A stretch of DNA of 64,000 bases from Desulfobacca acetoxidans DSM 11109 (GCF_000195295.1 NC_015388.1:2108001-2172000), one strand, 5' to 3'; counted from the stretch's first letter, positions 45,565-54,766 are shown. Notes: generated from the letters alone by a model not told the origin. Translations and numbers: made by a program.

Positions 45565-48500
45565 CTATTGATGGGCAATTAGCCATTCATTAAAGAGGCC
45601 GACTTGGATTAAATAATATTGGCCTCCCTCTCGTTCAATAACTTCTCGTTTGACAAGATCGTCGAGTATTTCATCAACGGGCTTAGAGGTTTCACAAAGA
45701 ATATTATAACGATTACAGGGACCCGTTTTACTGTTGAAAGCTATTGCTGTTAATACTTTATTGGCATCTTCGTTACTAATGGCGTCTTCAGAGGTATCGC
45801 CAGAATTTAAAAGATTATCAAATTTATCAAGATCTAAGGCATTAGGCCCTCGAATTAGATCATCTTTTACTTGCTCAATATCTGCTTCGGTAACTAAACG
45901 GGCATGCTTCCTATTCATATAATCTACCAAGCGATTACAAAGGATTTGAATGTAAAAAGGACTACCAGCCGTTAAATTAATTATACGGTCCATCGCCTTT
46001 TCCCGGTAGCGACTTTCACCTTGACGACCGCCTATACGAATCGGTTCATCAATAAGCTTAATTGCATCTTCGCGCTTTAGATAGGTAACCCGTTCATCTT
46101 GTGCTATTCCGAACTCATTAGGAAAGCGCTGTTTGAATTTTGGCATAACATCTTGACCTACAAGAACAGCACTAAAATAGTTTTCCTGTAATAACGCTTT
46201 CCAATTTTTCATAAAGTTTTCAGGAAGACTTCCTGCCGTAATATAACCATAAATATAAGAAAATTCATCTATAAGTAAAATAATTCGGGAATTGCGCCAC
46301 TCTTGTGATTTTTCACAAGAACGTCTAAATTTTTCAAATATATTTCTAAAGAGGCTGAGTGGACTATGATGTTCATAAAATCCTTTTTCACTAGGGATAG
46401 TAATTCCTAATGAAGCAAATCCATTACTCACCTTATCTTCAAGAGCATATTCTAATTTTCTTAATATCTCGAAAAGTATTTGATATAATAGAGGTATTTT
46501 TGAATGATCATCCAATATTTTTCCTATATTTCCTATATCAATAATTAATAATTCTTTATTAGAAGTTAGTTTGGTTTTAAGATGATGCAAAATTGATGAT
46601 TTGCCTGCACGAGCCTGGCCAAAAATGACAACACATTTACTTTGTAGGCGAGATTCCATAATGGTTTTCGCCACATTTATAATCAGCTCCTCCCTACCGT
46701 AAAACATTCTTGGATCACCGACAATCCCTCCCTCAGCATAAGCTGCATAAGGATTATCTATTTTTTCAAATTCAGTCTCGGAATAAAGACGTATTGAGAA
46801 ATTTTTGATGGAAGTCGATATGACCTCCCCAGATCTAGTTCTATATTGAGTATATACCGGTAAGGAAAATGTCTGAGAATTTATTGTCTCTTTGCTTAAA
46901 TGAAGCGGCACCCGGAGAATGAATTGTTCCGCTCCCCTCAGAGAGCGGTCCAGTTTGATATCAGGCACTTTGAGATCAAAGGCTGCTTCATGTTCCTGTT
47001 GTTGTATAATTAATTCTAATGCTTCAGCTGGACTACATCCGATCCGATTGTTAACGGCAATTTGAACTTCAATATCTTGATTGTTATCAGGAAAATATGA
47101 TTCAACCGGTAATCGGAGGGTTAACTGAGGCATAGAGCTTTTATATAGTTCTTCTAAATATGAGGCAGCTTTATTTTTGATTTCCCAAATGACTGGGAAT
47201 AAATCTTCAACGGAAAATTTTGTTGGACTATTTTCAATTTCCATTAGTAAATCTTGACAGCGATTGCCAATTTGAAGAGAAAGACGTTCTTTTTCTTCAA
47301 ATGTTGTTTGATTACACAATTCTAACGAAGTTTCAAATATATTACGCAATTGGAGCATTCTTTCTTGGTCGAGATCTATAGAGGGTCTTTCACTAAGCTT
47401 TTTGATCACTTGCAAAATATTTTCTAAGGATGCTGTAGTAAATTCCATATTGGACAATAAGCGAACTTCGTTAGAAACATTACGTGCAGCTTCTGCACTC
47501 TTTTTTTGCAGCATATTCCACAATGTCACAAAATCATTTAATTTCATTGATGACTTACCAGCTGATATTTCTGCACTTTTCAAGAATTCTAAAGCCATCG
47601 CCTGGTGAGATGCTTTGTCATAAAGTCGGTTTAATATCCGATTTGCAGCATATCGGCTACGAAATACAAGATAAGCAATTGAATTGAATACTTTAACCCC
47701 TTCTGGGTGATTTGTCAGAACAAAATCTAATGTTTCATCAATAGAAGGAATATTTGGCTTCATTGGAATATTGGTTTGTCCTAAGGTAGAATATAAAAAT
47801 CTAACTAACGCATTTACGGCATCTTGTTCATCCTTGCTCTTTCTATCCCCATCATATGCGCTCAGAGCTTCAGCGTAATATGCCCGGGCTGCAGCCAGAG
47901 GTCTGCCTTCAATGACAATAGCATCACCCTTTGAAGCGAAGCAACGACCAAGATACCGTGAAAAATAATTAGGATCACCCTCTTCTAAAAGTGATGCTAT
48001 TTTAGCTGCAGAAAGGTAATATGCAGCACGATCTGATGGTCTGCTAGTACCCAACTTAGTTGCCAGTTCTTCTAACTTTTTTATATCATGCGGGCTGAAG
48101 GTTTGTTTTTGAACTCGATCAGCTTGCACTCCCTCATATTTACAACGATCAAGAAAAAACCTTGTAAACCTTGAAATATCTCCTGAAAAAGCTGTTAGTG
48201 TTGTTTCGATGACAATTTCGTCAATTTTTACAGGTTGTCCTGCTATGGCTTGATTGATTGCTTCGAGTATCTCTGCCGACTTAACATCAGTAGAGATATT
48301 AAGGATTTTTTGAAGCAATTTTTTTGCTTCGTCATAATGGCCTTGCTTTGATAAACATATAGCGATGTTTCTTTGTACCGTTACATTATCAGGCTGCTTG
48401 GTAAGGATTTTTCTAAAAAATTGCTCGGATTGACCGTAGTCTCCCTTTTTTAAATTCATAAGTGCAATCTGAAATAAATAAGGTGCCCTTTTAATCTCAT

Positions 48501-50271
48501 TATCAGCCTGTTTAAGTTTTTTCTGAAGGAGGGTTATGGCATGATCATATTGACCAGCATTTTGATACGAAGTAATTAATAAGTTATCTATGGATTTAGG
48601 ATCACTACTTACCTGCTTATGGCTTTCTAATGTTTTAATAGCTTCTTCTGGTTTGCCTTGTTGGACTAATACTGATGCTAAATCTTTAACTGCACTTTCG
48701 GTATTATCTCCTCTTTTAATAGCTTCACGTAGTAATTGAACAGCCTTGTCGAGATCTTTTTCGATTAGTTGTGCCCTTTTTGCCCTAGCATAAGGAGTAC
48801 TCCCTTTTGGTACACCAGTCACTCGTGTGTATTCACGCCACTTATTCTGTAATTCCTTAGCGCTAGGGTATTCTGGGTCAATTTCTATAAGTTTATTAAT
48901 CTGGGCAATGGCTTGGGGATAATCACCTTCATTAGCGTATTCTGACGCTCGACTTAACATCTCATCCATGGTTCGAAACATCAATATCCTAATTGCTACA
49001 GGTCCTTTTATACCTTGGGCAACATCAAATATTACTGGTATCCTTTCCCCTGGATTCAGATAAAGGACTTTGTCCAATAATTCATTATCTAAAATTGCAC
49101 TTCGATGAAAAAAGTAATCATCTCCATCGATACCCTCTAAAAATCCATAATTTCTATCTCGTTTAAAATTATATATGTATCCTTGAGGTTGGTGATTATC
49201 TTCTTTTTCAAGGTGGTTATCCTCCTCTAATTCAGTTAACTCTGATTTTATAATTTGATAACCCTCGCCTAATTGTTCCCCTAAAAAGTTGAGCATATTC
49301 TTTATTATGGTTATTGCTTCTTTATTCTCTGACCTGTCTCTCAAAATGTTTATTGCAGAATCGTTATTATTGATACATAAAAGTAAGTATATTCCTGTTT
49401 CTATCATGATATTTATTTCTTCATCAGAGATATTGGTTCCTTTATTAATTAATATATTGTTCAATATTCCGTAATTTGAATGCTCATTAATTAACTTAAC
49501 CAAGACATACCACGCCTTCATTTCTTGAAAAAATTTTACATTATAAAAATAATTTTCTAATCCATAGCATGCCAATTCTTCATTCCCATTTATAATTCCC
49601 AAGACGGCCAAATTATACCAATCTATTAATTCTTTTGATTTCGCTGCCGTTTCTTTATAGAGGTCCAAAGCCTTCTTATAATCTTTACAAAGCCATAAAA
49701 TATAGGCTAACTGTCTTTTAATACTTGGAGAATTAGGAAATCGACCCGAAAGAGCTATCATTTCATGGAGAATCGGTTGAATTCTACCGAATTTTTCACT
49801 TAGTTCATTTACTTTTACTGCGTAATTATATTTTTCCCTAAGTTTATTCCAAATGTTCTTAGCATCATGGGCCTGTTTGCCTATAATTTCGTCATCGGGT
49901 AATATAAAATCAGGATTTTTGAGTTCATTAATATTTGCTACCTGAAGCTCAGCATTAAAACGAGCCTTTATTTCAATAAGTTGCTTATCTAATTCTTGAT
50001 TGGTAATATCCTGAGATTGGGGAACGTCTTTCAGTTTATTGGTCTTATCATAAGCAAATGATTCAATTTGATCACTTGAATCTGTCAGTTCTTCCCACAT
50101 TCCAATCATTTCTGCAATAATCGTCTTAATCTGACCTTCAGATTTTAATGTGACATGATTAAGACTAATTTCCGTCAATATGCCCGATACCTCTTTACCA
50201 GTTTTAAGATGTAAGGTTATATTAGTTCCCAAGGGAATTTGTTTTTGAATCAATCGAATAATCTCTTCCAT
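45565..50271 (-). CDS. Large Sm-like/cold-shock/TPR/STAND ATPase protein
   Basis: A 1568-residue cytoplasmic protein, first gene of an operon with the STAND-HEPN gene. Visible parts are: an Sm-like domain (1-62: GTNITLHLKTGKEVSGILTE); a helical region (80-350); a cold-shock-like domain (364-430: YNFKRDRNYGFLEG and DDYFFHRSAI, akin to RNP1 and RNP2); TPR repeats (432-680); a helical middle (690-1045); a beta-rich segment (1050-1165); a STAND/AAA ATPase (1185-1480: FYGREELI, Walker A GQARAGKSS at 1218, Walker B ILLIDEF at 1331, GSPFYIQILC); and a winged helix (1500-1568). RNA-binding parts beside an ATPase suggest an RNA sensor. I know of no named family with this order. Confidence 0.85.
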   Translation of the reverse strand: MEEIIRLIQKQIPLGTNITLHLKTGKEVSGILTEISLNHVTLKSEGQIKTIIAEMIGMWEELTDSSDQIESFAYDKTNKLKDVPQSQDITNQELDKQLIEIKARFNAELQVANINELKNPDFILPDDEIIGKQAHDAKNIWNKLREKYNYAVKVNELSEKFGRIQPILHEMIALSGRFPNSPSIKRQLAYILWLCKDYKKALDLYKETAAKSKELIDWYNLAVLGIINGNEELACYGLENYFYNVKFFQEMKAWYVLVKLINEHSNYGILNNILINKGTNISDEEINIMIETGIYLLLCINNNDSAINILRDRSENKEAITIIKNMLNFLGEQLGEGYQIIKSELTELEEDNHLEKEDNHQPQGYIYNFKRDRNYGFLEGIDGDDYFFHRSAILDNELLDKVLYLNPGERIPVIFDVAQGIKGPVAIRILMFRTMDEMLSRASEYANEGDYPQAIAQINKLIEIDPEYPSAKELQNKWREYTRVTGVPKGSTPYARAKRAQLIEKDLDKAVQLLREAIKRGDNTESAVKDLASVLVQQGKPEEAIKTLESHKQVSSDPKSIDNLLITSYQNAGQYDHAITLLQKKLKQADNEIKRAPYLFQIALMNLKKGDYGQSEQFFRKILTKQPDNVTVQRNIAICLSKQGHYDEAKKLLQKILNISTDVKSAEILEAINQAIAGQPVKIDEIVIETTLTAFSGDISRFTRFFLDRCKYEGVQADRVQKQTFSPHDIKKLEELATKLGTSRPSDRAAYYLSAAKIASLLEEGDPNYFSRYLGRCFASKGDAIVIEGRPLAAARAYYAEALSAYDGDRKSKDEQDAVNALVRFLYSTLGQTNIPMKPNIPSIDETLDFVLTNHPEGVKVFNSIAYLVFRSRYAANRILNRLYDKASHQAMALEFLKSAEISAGKSSMKLNDFVTLWNMLQKKSAEAARNVSNEVRLLSNMEFTTASLENILQVIKKLSERPSIDLDQERMLQLRNIFETSLELCNQTTFEEKERLSLQIGNRCQDLLMEIENSPTKFSVEDLFPVIWEIKNKAASYLEELYKSSMPQLTLRLPVESYFPDNNQDIEVQIAVNNRIGCSPAEALELIIQQQEHEAAFDLKVPDIKLDRSLRGAEQFILRVPLHLSKETINSQTFSLPVYTQYRTRSGEVISTSIKNFSIRLYSETEFEKIDNPYAAYAEGGIVGDPRMFYGREELIINVAKTIMESRLQSKCVVIFGQARAGKSSILHHLKTKLTSNKELLIIDIGNIGKILDDHSKIPLLYQILFEILRKLEYALEDKVSNGFASLGITIPSEKGFYEHHSPLSLFRNIFEKFRRSCEKSQEWRNSRIILLIDEFSYIYGYITAGSLPENFMKNWKALLQENYFSAVLVGQDVMPKFKQRFPNEFGIAQDERVTYLKREDAIKLIDEPIRIGGRQGESRYREKAMDRIINLTAGSPFYIQILCNRLVDYMNRKHARLVTEADIEQVKDDLIRGPNALDLDKFDNLLNSGDTSEDAISNEDANKVLTAIAFNSKTGPCNRYNILCETSKPVDEILDDLVKREVIEREGGQYYLIQVGLFNEWLIAHQ

Positions 50272-50302
50272 GGGAAAATATCTCTCTTTTATTATTTCAA
50301 TT

Positions 50303-50308
50303 ATTATA
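50303..50308 (-). promoter_or_regulatory. Possible -10 box of the STAND operon
   Basis: On the minus strand, TATAAT at 50308-50303 stands about 32 bases before the ATG, in an AT-rich stretch. Eighteen bases upstream is TTCATA, a weak -35. The SD is a GAGAG near 50283. The promoter is uncertain. Confidence 0.4.
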
Positions 50309-50387
50309 TCAAAAAATAATTGTTATTATGAATGATATTATGATCATTATCTCTGGGAAAACAGAATCAAGATTCTCGAGATAATTT

Positions 50388-50932
50388 AAGACTGTTGCAA
50401 AACGTATCGAAAATACTACGTGAAATTGATATCAAAAAGGCTCGTGAAATTGCCTAACATGTGGTAATATCAAGGAAATACATTTTCCGAGGTTGATATG
50501 ACCAATAAAGGCGGAGCCAACGGTTCATTTTTTGGCAACCATATTTATGAAAACCTCCTAGCCCGGCGATCGCACCTCCAGTATGAACTGAGTCAGGTGG
50601 TGGATTTCAGTTTTGTTCGAAATATCTGCCGGGATTTTTATGTTGATTGGGGCAGGTACGCTTGGGATCCGGTGCTGATGTTCAAGATGGTCTTTCTCCA
50701 ATTTCTCTATGATCTTTCCGATCGCGAGGTAAAAGAGCAGATTACCTTCAACATGGCCTTCAAGTGGTTTCTGGGTCCGAGTGCTGAGGAGTTCCCGCCG
50801 GACCACACCACCTTGTGCCGCTTCCGGCAACGTTTGGGGGCCGATGGTTTCCGGACCTTTTTCAACGCGGTGGTGGAGCAAGCCAGAAGCCAGGGCTTTG
50901 TTTCTGATCGACTGCATATCCTGGATGTGTAA
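50388..50932 (+). mobile_element. IS1182/IS5-like element remnant, left part
   Basis: Begins near AGACTGTTGCAAAACG, an inverted-repeat-like end as found in IS5/IS1182 elements, and holds a cut-off transposase. The right end was not found. It lies upstream of the STAND operon and marks one border of the island. Confidence 0.6.
50498..50932 (+). pseudogene. IS1182-like transposase fragment (N-terminal)
   Basis: 144 residues of the DUF772-type N-terminus of IS1182/IS5-group transposases: YELSQVVDFSFVRNIC, DPVLMFKMVFLQFLYDLSDREVKEQI and FPPDHTTLCRFRQRLG. The frame ends right after LHILDV, where family members continue for about 300 more residues with the catalytic core. It is inactive. Confidence 0.82.
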
Positions 50933-51067
50933 ATGTCATAATTATAAGATATAAACATAATTTCTCAAGATAATTCCTATGTATAAAATTGGTTGTCTTC
51001 ATATTGTAATAACCCAGAGCGAAGTCTTTAATTGAACTTTCGAAATCAAGTATATTTAGCTAAATAT

Positions 51068-51385
51068 TCAATGCTTCCTCTCCAACCGATACCGCAGCCG
51101 GTAATCCCTATCATACACCTTATCGCCACCCGTCCGATATTTTAATCGGTATTCCCGATCATAAATTTTACCATCATCAACCCGGTAGCGCAGCGTATAA
51201 TCCCGGTCGTAGATTTTGTTGCCATCGATGCGATATTGCTGGCGGTAATTTCGGTCATAAACTTTTCCGCCCCGGATGCGGTATTGGAGGCGGTAATTAT
51301 CATCATAGACATCCACATCTTCCGCTGCTGCAGTAGGAAATACCCCAGAGATAATTGCCAGCAGCAAAAATATCGTCAGACCCAT
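51068..51385 (-). CDS. Secreted YDRxYR-repeat protein
   Basis: A protein of about 105 residues. ATG 51385 gives a signal peptide (LTIFLLLAIISGVFPTAAA); an earlier ATG at 51421 is possible. The mature part is five copies of a 16-residue unit of the form VYDRxYRxxYRxxGxK, for example VYDRNYRQQYRIDGNK and IYDREYRLKYRTGGDK. The unit is rich in Tyr, Arg and Asp. I do not recognise a family function. Such repeats may bind surface polymers or form a beta-solenoid. It is the last gene before the IS1182 fragment. Confidence 0.7.
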   Translation of the reverse strand: MGLTIFLLLAIISGVFPTAAAEDVDVYDDNYRLQYRIRGGKVYDRNYRQQYRIDGNKIYDRDYTLRYRVDDGKIYDREYRLKYRTGGDKVYDRDYRLRYRLERKH

Positions 51386-51439
51386 ATAACCAAATGTATC
51401 GGCTCGGCTGTGGCTCCACATAAGCTTTTATACCTCGCG

Positions 51440-52447
51440 TTATCTCACCAGGTTATGGCGTCTCCCAGAAGCCCGGCGCAAGGGTCTTCCATTATTGCCG
51501 GTTCTCTGACCGATATCTTTCTGAAAAAGGCTCAATTGCAAAATCTGCTCCTCAAACTCCAAACCGGCACCAACGACGTTCTCTGATTCAAGCCGCATAT
51601 CCCACCCGAGAGAAACAGATTTTCTCCTATCCAGAGGGGATTTAGCCGCATCTGCCAGAAAGCCGATTAATATATTAAACGAACGGGAAGTCTGTTCTTT
51701 CGGAGCCTCAATATCATTTTCGAGAGCATCCATGACATAACTCGAGACCAATTTATGGTAGAGGAGTTGAAATTTGTCATGGTTCCCTAAATATTCGACC
51801 CCGGCTATATTGCCATCAATAAACACCGCCAGGCCCATTTGTTTATCCACCAGGGAAAAGTTTTTCAGATAATCTTCGGTGATATCTTTTTTGGCTTCAC
51901 AGAGATCGGACAAGGCCATGGTGGGAGAGGGGGGTGCCTGACAGCGGACAAATTTCCGCTCAATCTCTTGCCAAATCTCACCCTGGTCCGAAGCAAAGGA
52001 ACCTGATTGACGCACCCTTTCATGGACAGATTGTGCTTTACTCTTGCGCAAACAAGCGCTCATGGTTCGGTTGGCGCTGCTGAATTCCCGGCTTTTATAT
52101 GACCAACGTCCCTGCTCGATACAGGAAACCGGAATTAAAGACTCAGAATTGGGAGCCAATAAAATCGTGACATTCAAGACCCGATTCTGCTTAGCCCCTA
52201 CCAGTTCCTCTCCATCCAATAATAAAATTTTCTGCTTGGAATTATTGACCACCTTTAATTCGGGAACCCGGCCTGATTCATCGATTTCCGTGATAACCAA
52301 GGCGCTCAGGGCCAGGGCCTCATCCAGGGTAATAAATTCCACCTGAGCACCTTGGTTAGCCAGTAAAGGGAAGATAGCCATATTTTTATAGAACTGCTCC
52401 GGGCCTACCGATATATCGGCCAGAAATGACGCCAGAATATTTTCCAT
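51440..52447 (-). CDS. ARPP-1/DUF6569-type protein
   Basis: A 335-residue protein of the ARG and Rhodanese-Phosphatase-superfamily-associated (ARPP-1) group. The core has FITLDEALALSALVITEI, then KILLLDGEELVGAKQNRVLNVTILL, IPVSCIEQGRW. The domain is linked to phosphatase-type proteins but its reaction is not established. GGGAGG precedes ATG 52447. It is 36 bases downstream of the Cys-rich membrane gene, so they are likely one operon. Confidence 0.7.
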   Translation of the reverse strand: MENILASFLADISVGPEQFYKNMAIFPLLANQGAQVEFITLDEALALSALVITEIDESGRVPELKVVNNSKQKILLLDGEELVGAKQNRVLNVTILLAPNSESLIPVSCIEQGRWSYKSREFSSANRTMSACLRKSKAQSVHERVRQSGSFASDQGEIWQEIERKFVRCQAPPSPTMALSDLCEAKKDITEDYLKNFSLVDKQMGLAVFIDGNIAGVEYLGNHDKFQLLYHKLVSSYVMDALENDIEAPKEQTSRSFNILIGFLADAAKSPLDRRKSVSLGWDMRLESENVVGAGLEFEEQILQLSLFQKDIGQRTGNNGRPLRRASGRRHNLVR

Positions 52448-52483
52448 ATCTTGATACCTCCCATAGTCTGCTCAAGTTTCCAA

Positions 52484-52810
52484 TTAGTAATTTGTGGAAA
52501 TCATCTCCTGTTCGGTTCCCTGATAGAATCCCGCATAGTGGATGGAAGCACATTCAGGGCAAAAAGTATGGCTGAAAATCACTCCTTGATAATCAGCCTG
52601 ATAATCATTCCTCTCATGCCAATTCCCTTTTTCATCCCTGATTTTAAGGCAAATACAGCAGGTGGGAAGGATGACCGGTGATTTTTCTGTCCGGAGATTT
52701 TCTGGTGAATACATTTTCTTTTCTATGGTCGGTGAATAAATATCCAGCAGCCAGCATACTAATATTGCGAAGGCGCCAATTATGCCGTATATGACAATCT
52801 CCATATCCAT
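52484..52810 (-). CDS. Membrane-anchored Cys-rich small protein
   Basis: A 108-residue protein: an N-terminal transmembrane helix (EIVIYGIIGAFAILVCWLLDI), then a Cys/His cluster (CCICLKIRDEKGNWH, HTFCPEC). The CxxC pairs and histidines fit a zinc-ribbon-like site. Unknown family. It reads away from the WYL regulator, with a shared intergenic region that holds a direct repeat. Confidence 0.6.
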   Translation of the reverse strand: MDMEIVIYGIIGAFAILVCWLLDIYSPTIEKKMYSPENLRTEKSPVILPTCCICLKIRDEKGNWHERNDYQADYQGVIFSHTFCPECASIHYAGFYQGTEQEMISTNY

Positions 52811-52841
52811 TGCCTTTCTCCTGTCTTCATGTTTTTACCCT

Positions 52842-52900
52842 AACCGTTGCTTTCCCAACGTAGCTGAAAAGAATATAACTCATTAGAAAGTCAACCGTTG
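52842..52900. promoter_or_regulatory. Direct repeat in divergent promoter region
   Basis: AACCGTTG at 52842-52849 is repeated at 52893-52900, 51 bases apart, with a partial inverted match CAACG at 52856-52860. It lies between the WYL regulator and the membrane gene and may be the regulator's operator. The assignment is a guess. Confidence 0.3.
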
Positions 52901-52932
52901 TCTTATGAGCTGGGCTATGCTAAAAAATAATT

Positions 52933-53946
52933 ATGAACGAGAAAAGGCGACCGACCTATCCGGCAGCATTGAATATGGCCAAGTTGATTTATACGCTGGC
53001 TATGCAAGGCCGCTCTCTGACCCTGGAAGATATCCTGAGAATTCTTGACATCTCTGAAAGAACGGCCAGGCGCTATCTCAAGGCCATGAATGAATTTCTC
53101 AGCAACCGCCAAGGAGAGCCTTTAATTAGGGTTACCAGAACCGGTGGGGTGGAACGATGGCGATTGAACGAAACCATGCCCTTGGAAGCCACGCCCTATC
53201 AATTGATGTCGCTCTACCTGGGCTCAATCCTCATGTCCTCTTTAGACCAAACAGTGGTTCGGGATGGATTGATGGATATGTTTGCTGATCTGGAAGAGAC
53301 AATTCCTCTGGCACAACGGGCTCTTTTGAAAAATTACCAGAAGAAATTTTATACCACCGGGTTTGGCAGCAGGAGTTATGAAGAGGTGGATGAACATATT
53401 GATGTGGTTCTCCGAGGACTTTTAAATCAGTTTAAGCTGGAATTATTTTACCGATCTCAGAAAGGCGAAAGGCAGTATTTGATTCAGCCTTATACTTTGG
53501 TGATGCACCGGGATGCCCTTTATCTGAATGCCTGGGTAGAGAATTATCGGGAAATCAGGACGTTCAGAGTTGATAATATTTTAACGGCCAGATTGACCAA
53601 AGATTATTTTGACTATCCTACAGATTATTCACCAGAATCATTTTATGAAAGGTCGTTTGGAGTATTTAAGGGAGACGAAGCCAATCAAATTACCGTGACA
53701 ATAGAATTTCCCGAAATCCTTTATGATTATGTGGCTAATCGCTCTTGGATTGCCAACCAAGAAATTAGCCCTGTCCAAGATGGCAAATTCCTAATGAAAG
53801 TCGTGGTCAGCAATCTCTTTGAAATTTTCCATTGGGTAATGAGTATTGGGAGTGAAGCCAGGGTTATCGAACCTGGCGAATTAATAGAGATGGTTAAGGG
53901 AGAGGCGCATAAGATATTGGATGGGTATGGCAACTATAGTCGTTAG
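52933..53946 (+). CDS. WYL-domain transcriptional regulator
   Basis: A 337-residue DNA-binding protein. The N-terminal HTH has ILRILDISERTARRYLKAM (about 35-55). The WYL domain is near residues 170-240 (LELFYRSQKGERQYLIQPYTLVMHRDALYLNAW) with a C-terminal WCX-like region. WYL regulators often sense ligands and control phage-defence or DNA-damage genes. It faces away from the Cys-rich membrane gene, so it may control that operon. No defence gene sits right beside it; the STAND operon is over 2 kb off. Confidence 0.85.
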   Translation: MNEKRRPTYPAALNMAKLIYTLAMQGRSLTLEDILRILDISERTARRYLKAMNEFLSNRQGEPLIRVTRTGGVERWRLNETMPLEATPYQLMSLYLGSILMSSLDQTVVRDGLMDMFADLEETIPLAQRALLKNYQKKFYTTGFGSRSYEEVDEHIDVVLRGLLNQFKLELFYRSQKGERQYLIQPYTLVMHRDALYLNAWVENYREIRTFRVDNILTARLTKDYFDYPTDYSPESFYERSFGVFKGDEANQITVTIEFPEILYDYVANRSWIANQEISPVQDGKFLMKVVVSNLFEIFHWVMSIGSEARVIEPGELIEMVKGEAHKILDGYGNYSR

Positions 53947-54229
53947 TCCGGTCAGACCTAATGGGGCGCTGAGATTTAAAACGAGCTGTGGTTCGCTTTA
54001 GTCTATATTTGACAAGCGCACTCACTTGCCATAATTGATTAAAACACCGGTAATCAAGGGGAAAAATAGCAAAAATCAGTGGAGGTTAATTTTGGCGTAT
54101 CTTGTTAATAACACTCTAAATTAGATATTTATAGTTTCCCTTGGTTACCAGTAGTTTTTTACCCTTCACGCATTCCTCATCAGCAGGTCCGGAATTTAAA
54201 TCCCCTTGCCGCCTCCAGTAAATGAGCAT

Positions 54230-54282
54230 AAATAGGGACAGACATTATCATCTGATGATAATTAATATCTGTCCCTATTTTT
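54230..54282. repeat. Nested hairpin, REP-like or terminator
   Basis: AAATAGGGACAGA (54230-54242) pairs with TCTGTCCCTATTT (54268-54280). The middle has its own palindrome (ATTATCAT, CTG, ATGATAAT). A T-run follows. It lies in the 440-base gap between the WYL gene and ihfA, which otherwise shows no gene. Confidence 0.7.
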
Positions 54283-54385
54283 CCGGCCAAGACGGCGGTC
54301 AAATTTTTCCTAAGAAATCCCTTGCATAAGACCAGTGCTTTTTTTATATTTCACTATATCAATGATTATTGTTAAAGGAGGAGCT

Positions 54386-54682
54386 ATGCCGCTCACTAAG
54401 GCTTCCTTGGTACAGGTGCTCTTTGAGAAAGAGATCTTATCCAAGGCCGAAGCGGCCAAGGTTGTTGATGCCGTGTTTCGGATCATCAAGCAGACTTTGG
54501 CAGAAAAGGAAGACGTGCTTATAAGCGGTTTCGGCAAATGGTTGGTAAAAACTAAGAAGGAACGGCGGGGCCGAAATCCTCAGACAGGGCAGGATTTAAC
54601 CATCGATGCCCGACGGGTGGTAACCTTTCGTGCTTCCGGAGTATTGCGCCGATTGATCAACCAGGAGCCTTCCTCCAGGTGA
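54386..54682 (+). CDS. ihfA: IHF/HU-family DNA-binding protein, IHF-alpha-like
   Basis: A 98-residue nucleoid protein of the HU/IHF family. The dimer core LVQVLFEKEILSKAEAAKVVDAVF is followed by the DNA arm ISGFGKWLVKTKKERRGRNPQTGQDLTI with the conserved GRNPQTG loop, and VTFRASGVLRRLI. ATG 54386 has AAAGGAGGAG upstream, better than the frame start at 54335. It resembles IHF alpha more than HU. Only 10 bases separate its stop from the tRNA-Gln gene. Confidence 0.88.
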   Translation: MPLTKASLVQVLFEKEILSKAEAAKVVDAVFRIIKQTLAEKEDVLISGFGKWLVKTKKERRGRNPQTGQDLTIDARRVVTFRASGVLRRLINQEPSSR

Positions 54683-54692
54683 TAACGCCGAT

Positions 54693-54766
54693 TGGGGGAT
54701 CGTCCAATGGCAGGACAGCGGCCTTTGGAGTCGCCGATAGAGGTTCGAATCCTCTTCCCCCAGCCA
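54693..54766 (+). tRNA. tRNA-Gln (UUG)
   Basis: A 74-base tRNA with encoded CCA. The acceptor stem TGGGGGA pairs with TCCCCCA, the anticodon loop reads CTTTGGA (anticodon TTG), and the T loop has GGTTCGAATCC. It follows ihfA closely. Such genes often serve as integration sites, but no att duplication is seen here. Confidence 0.95.

Noticed and set aside
51068-51385. Possible CRISPR-like repeat array
   Set aside because: The repeats are in frame, diverged and have no unique spacers; they encode a protein repeat.
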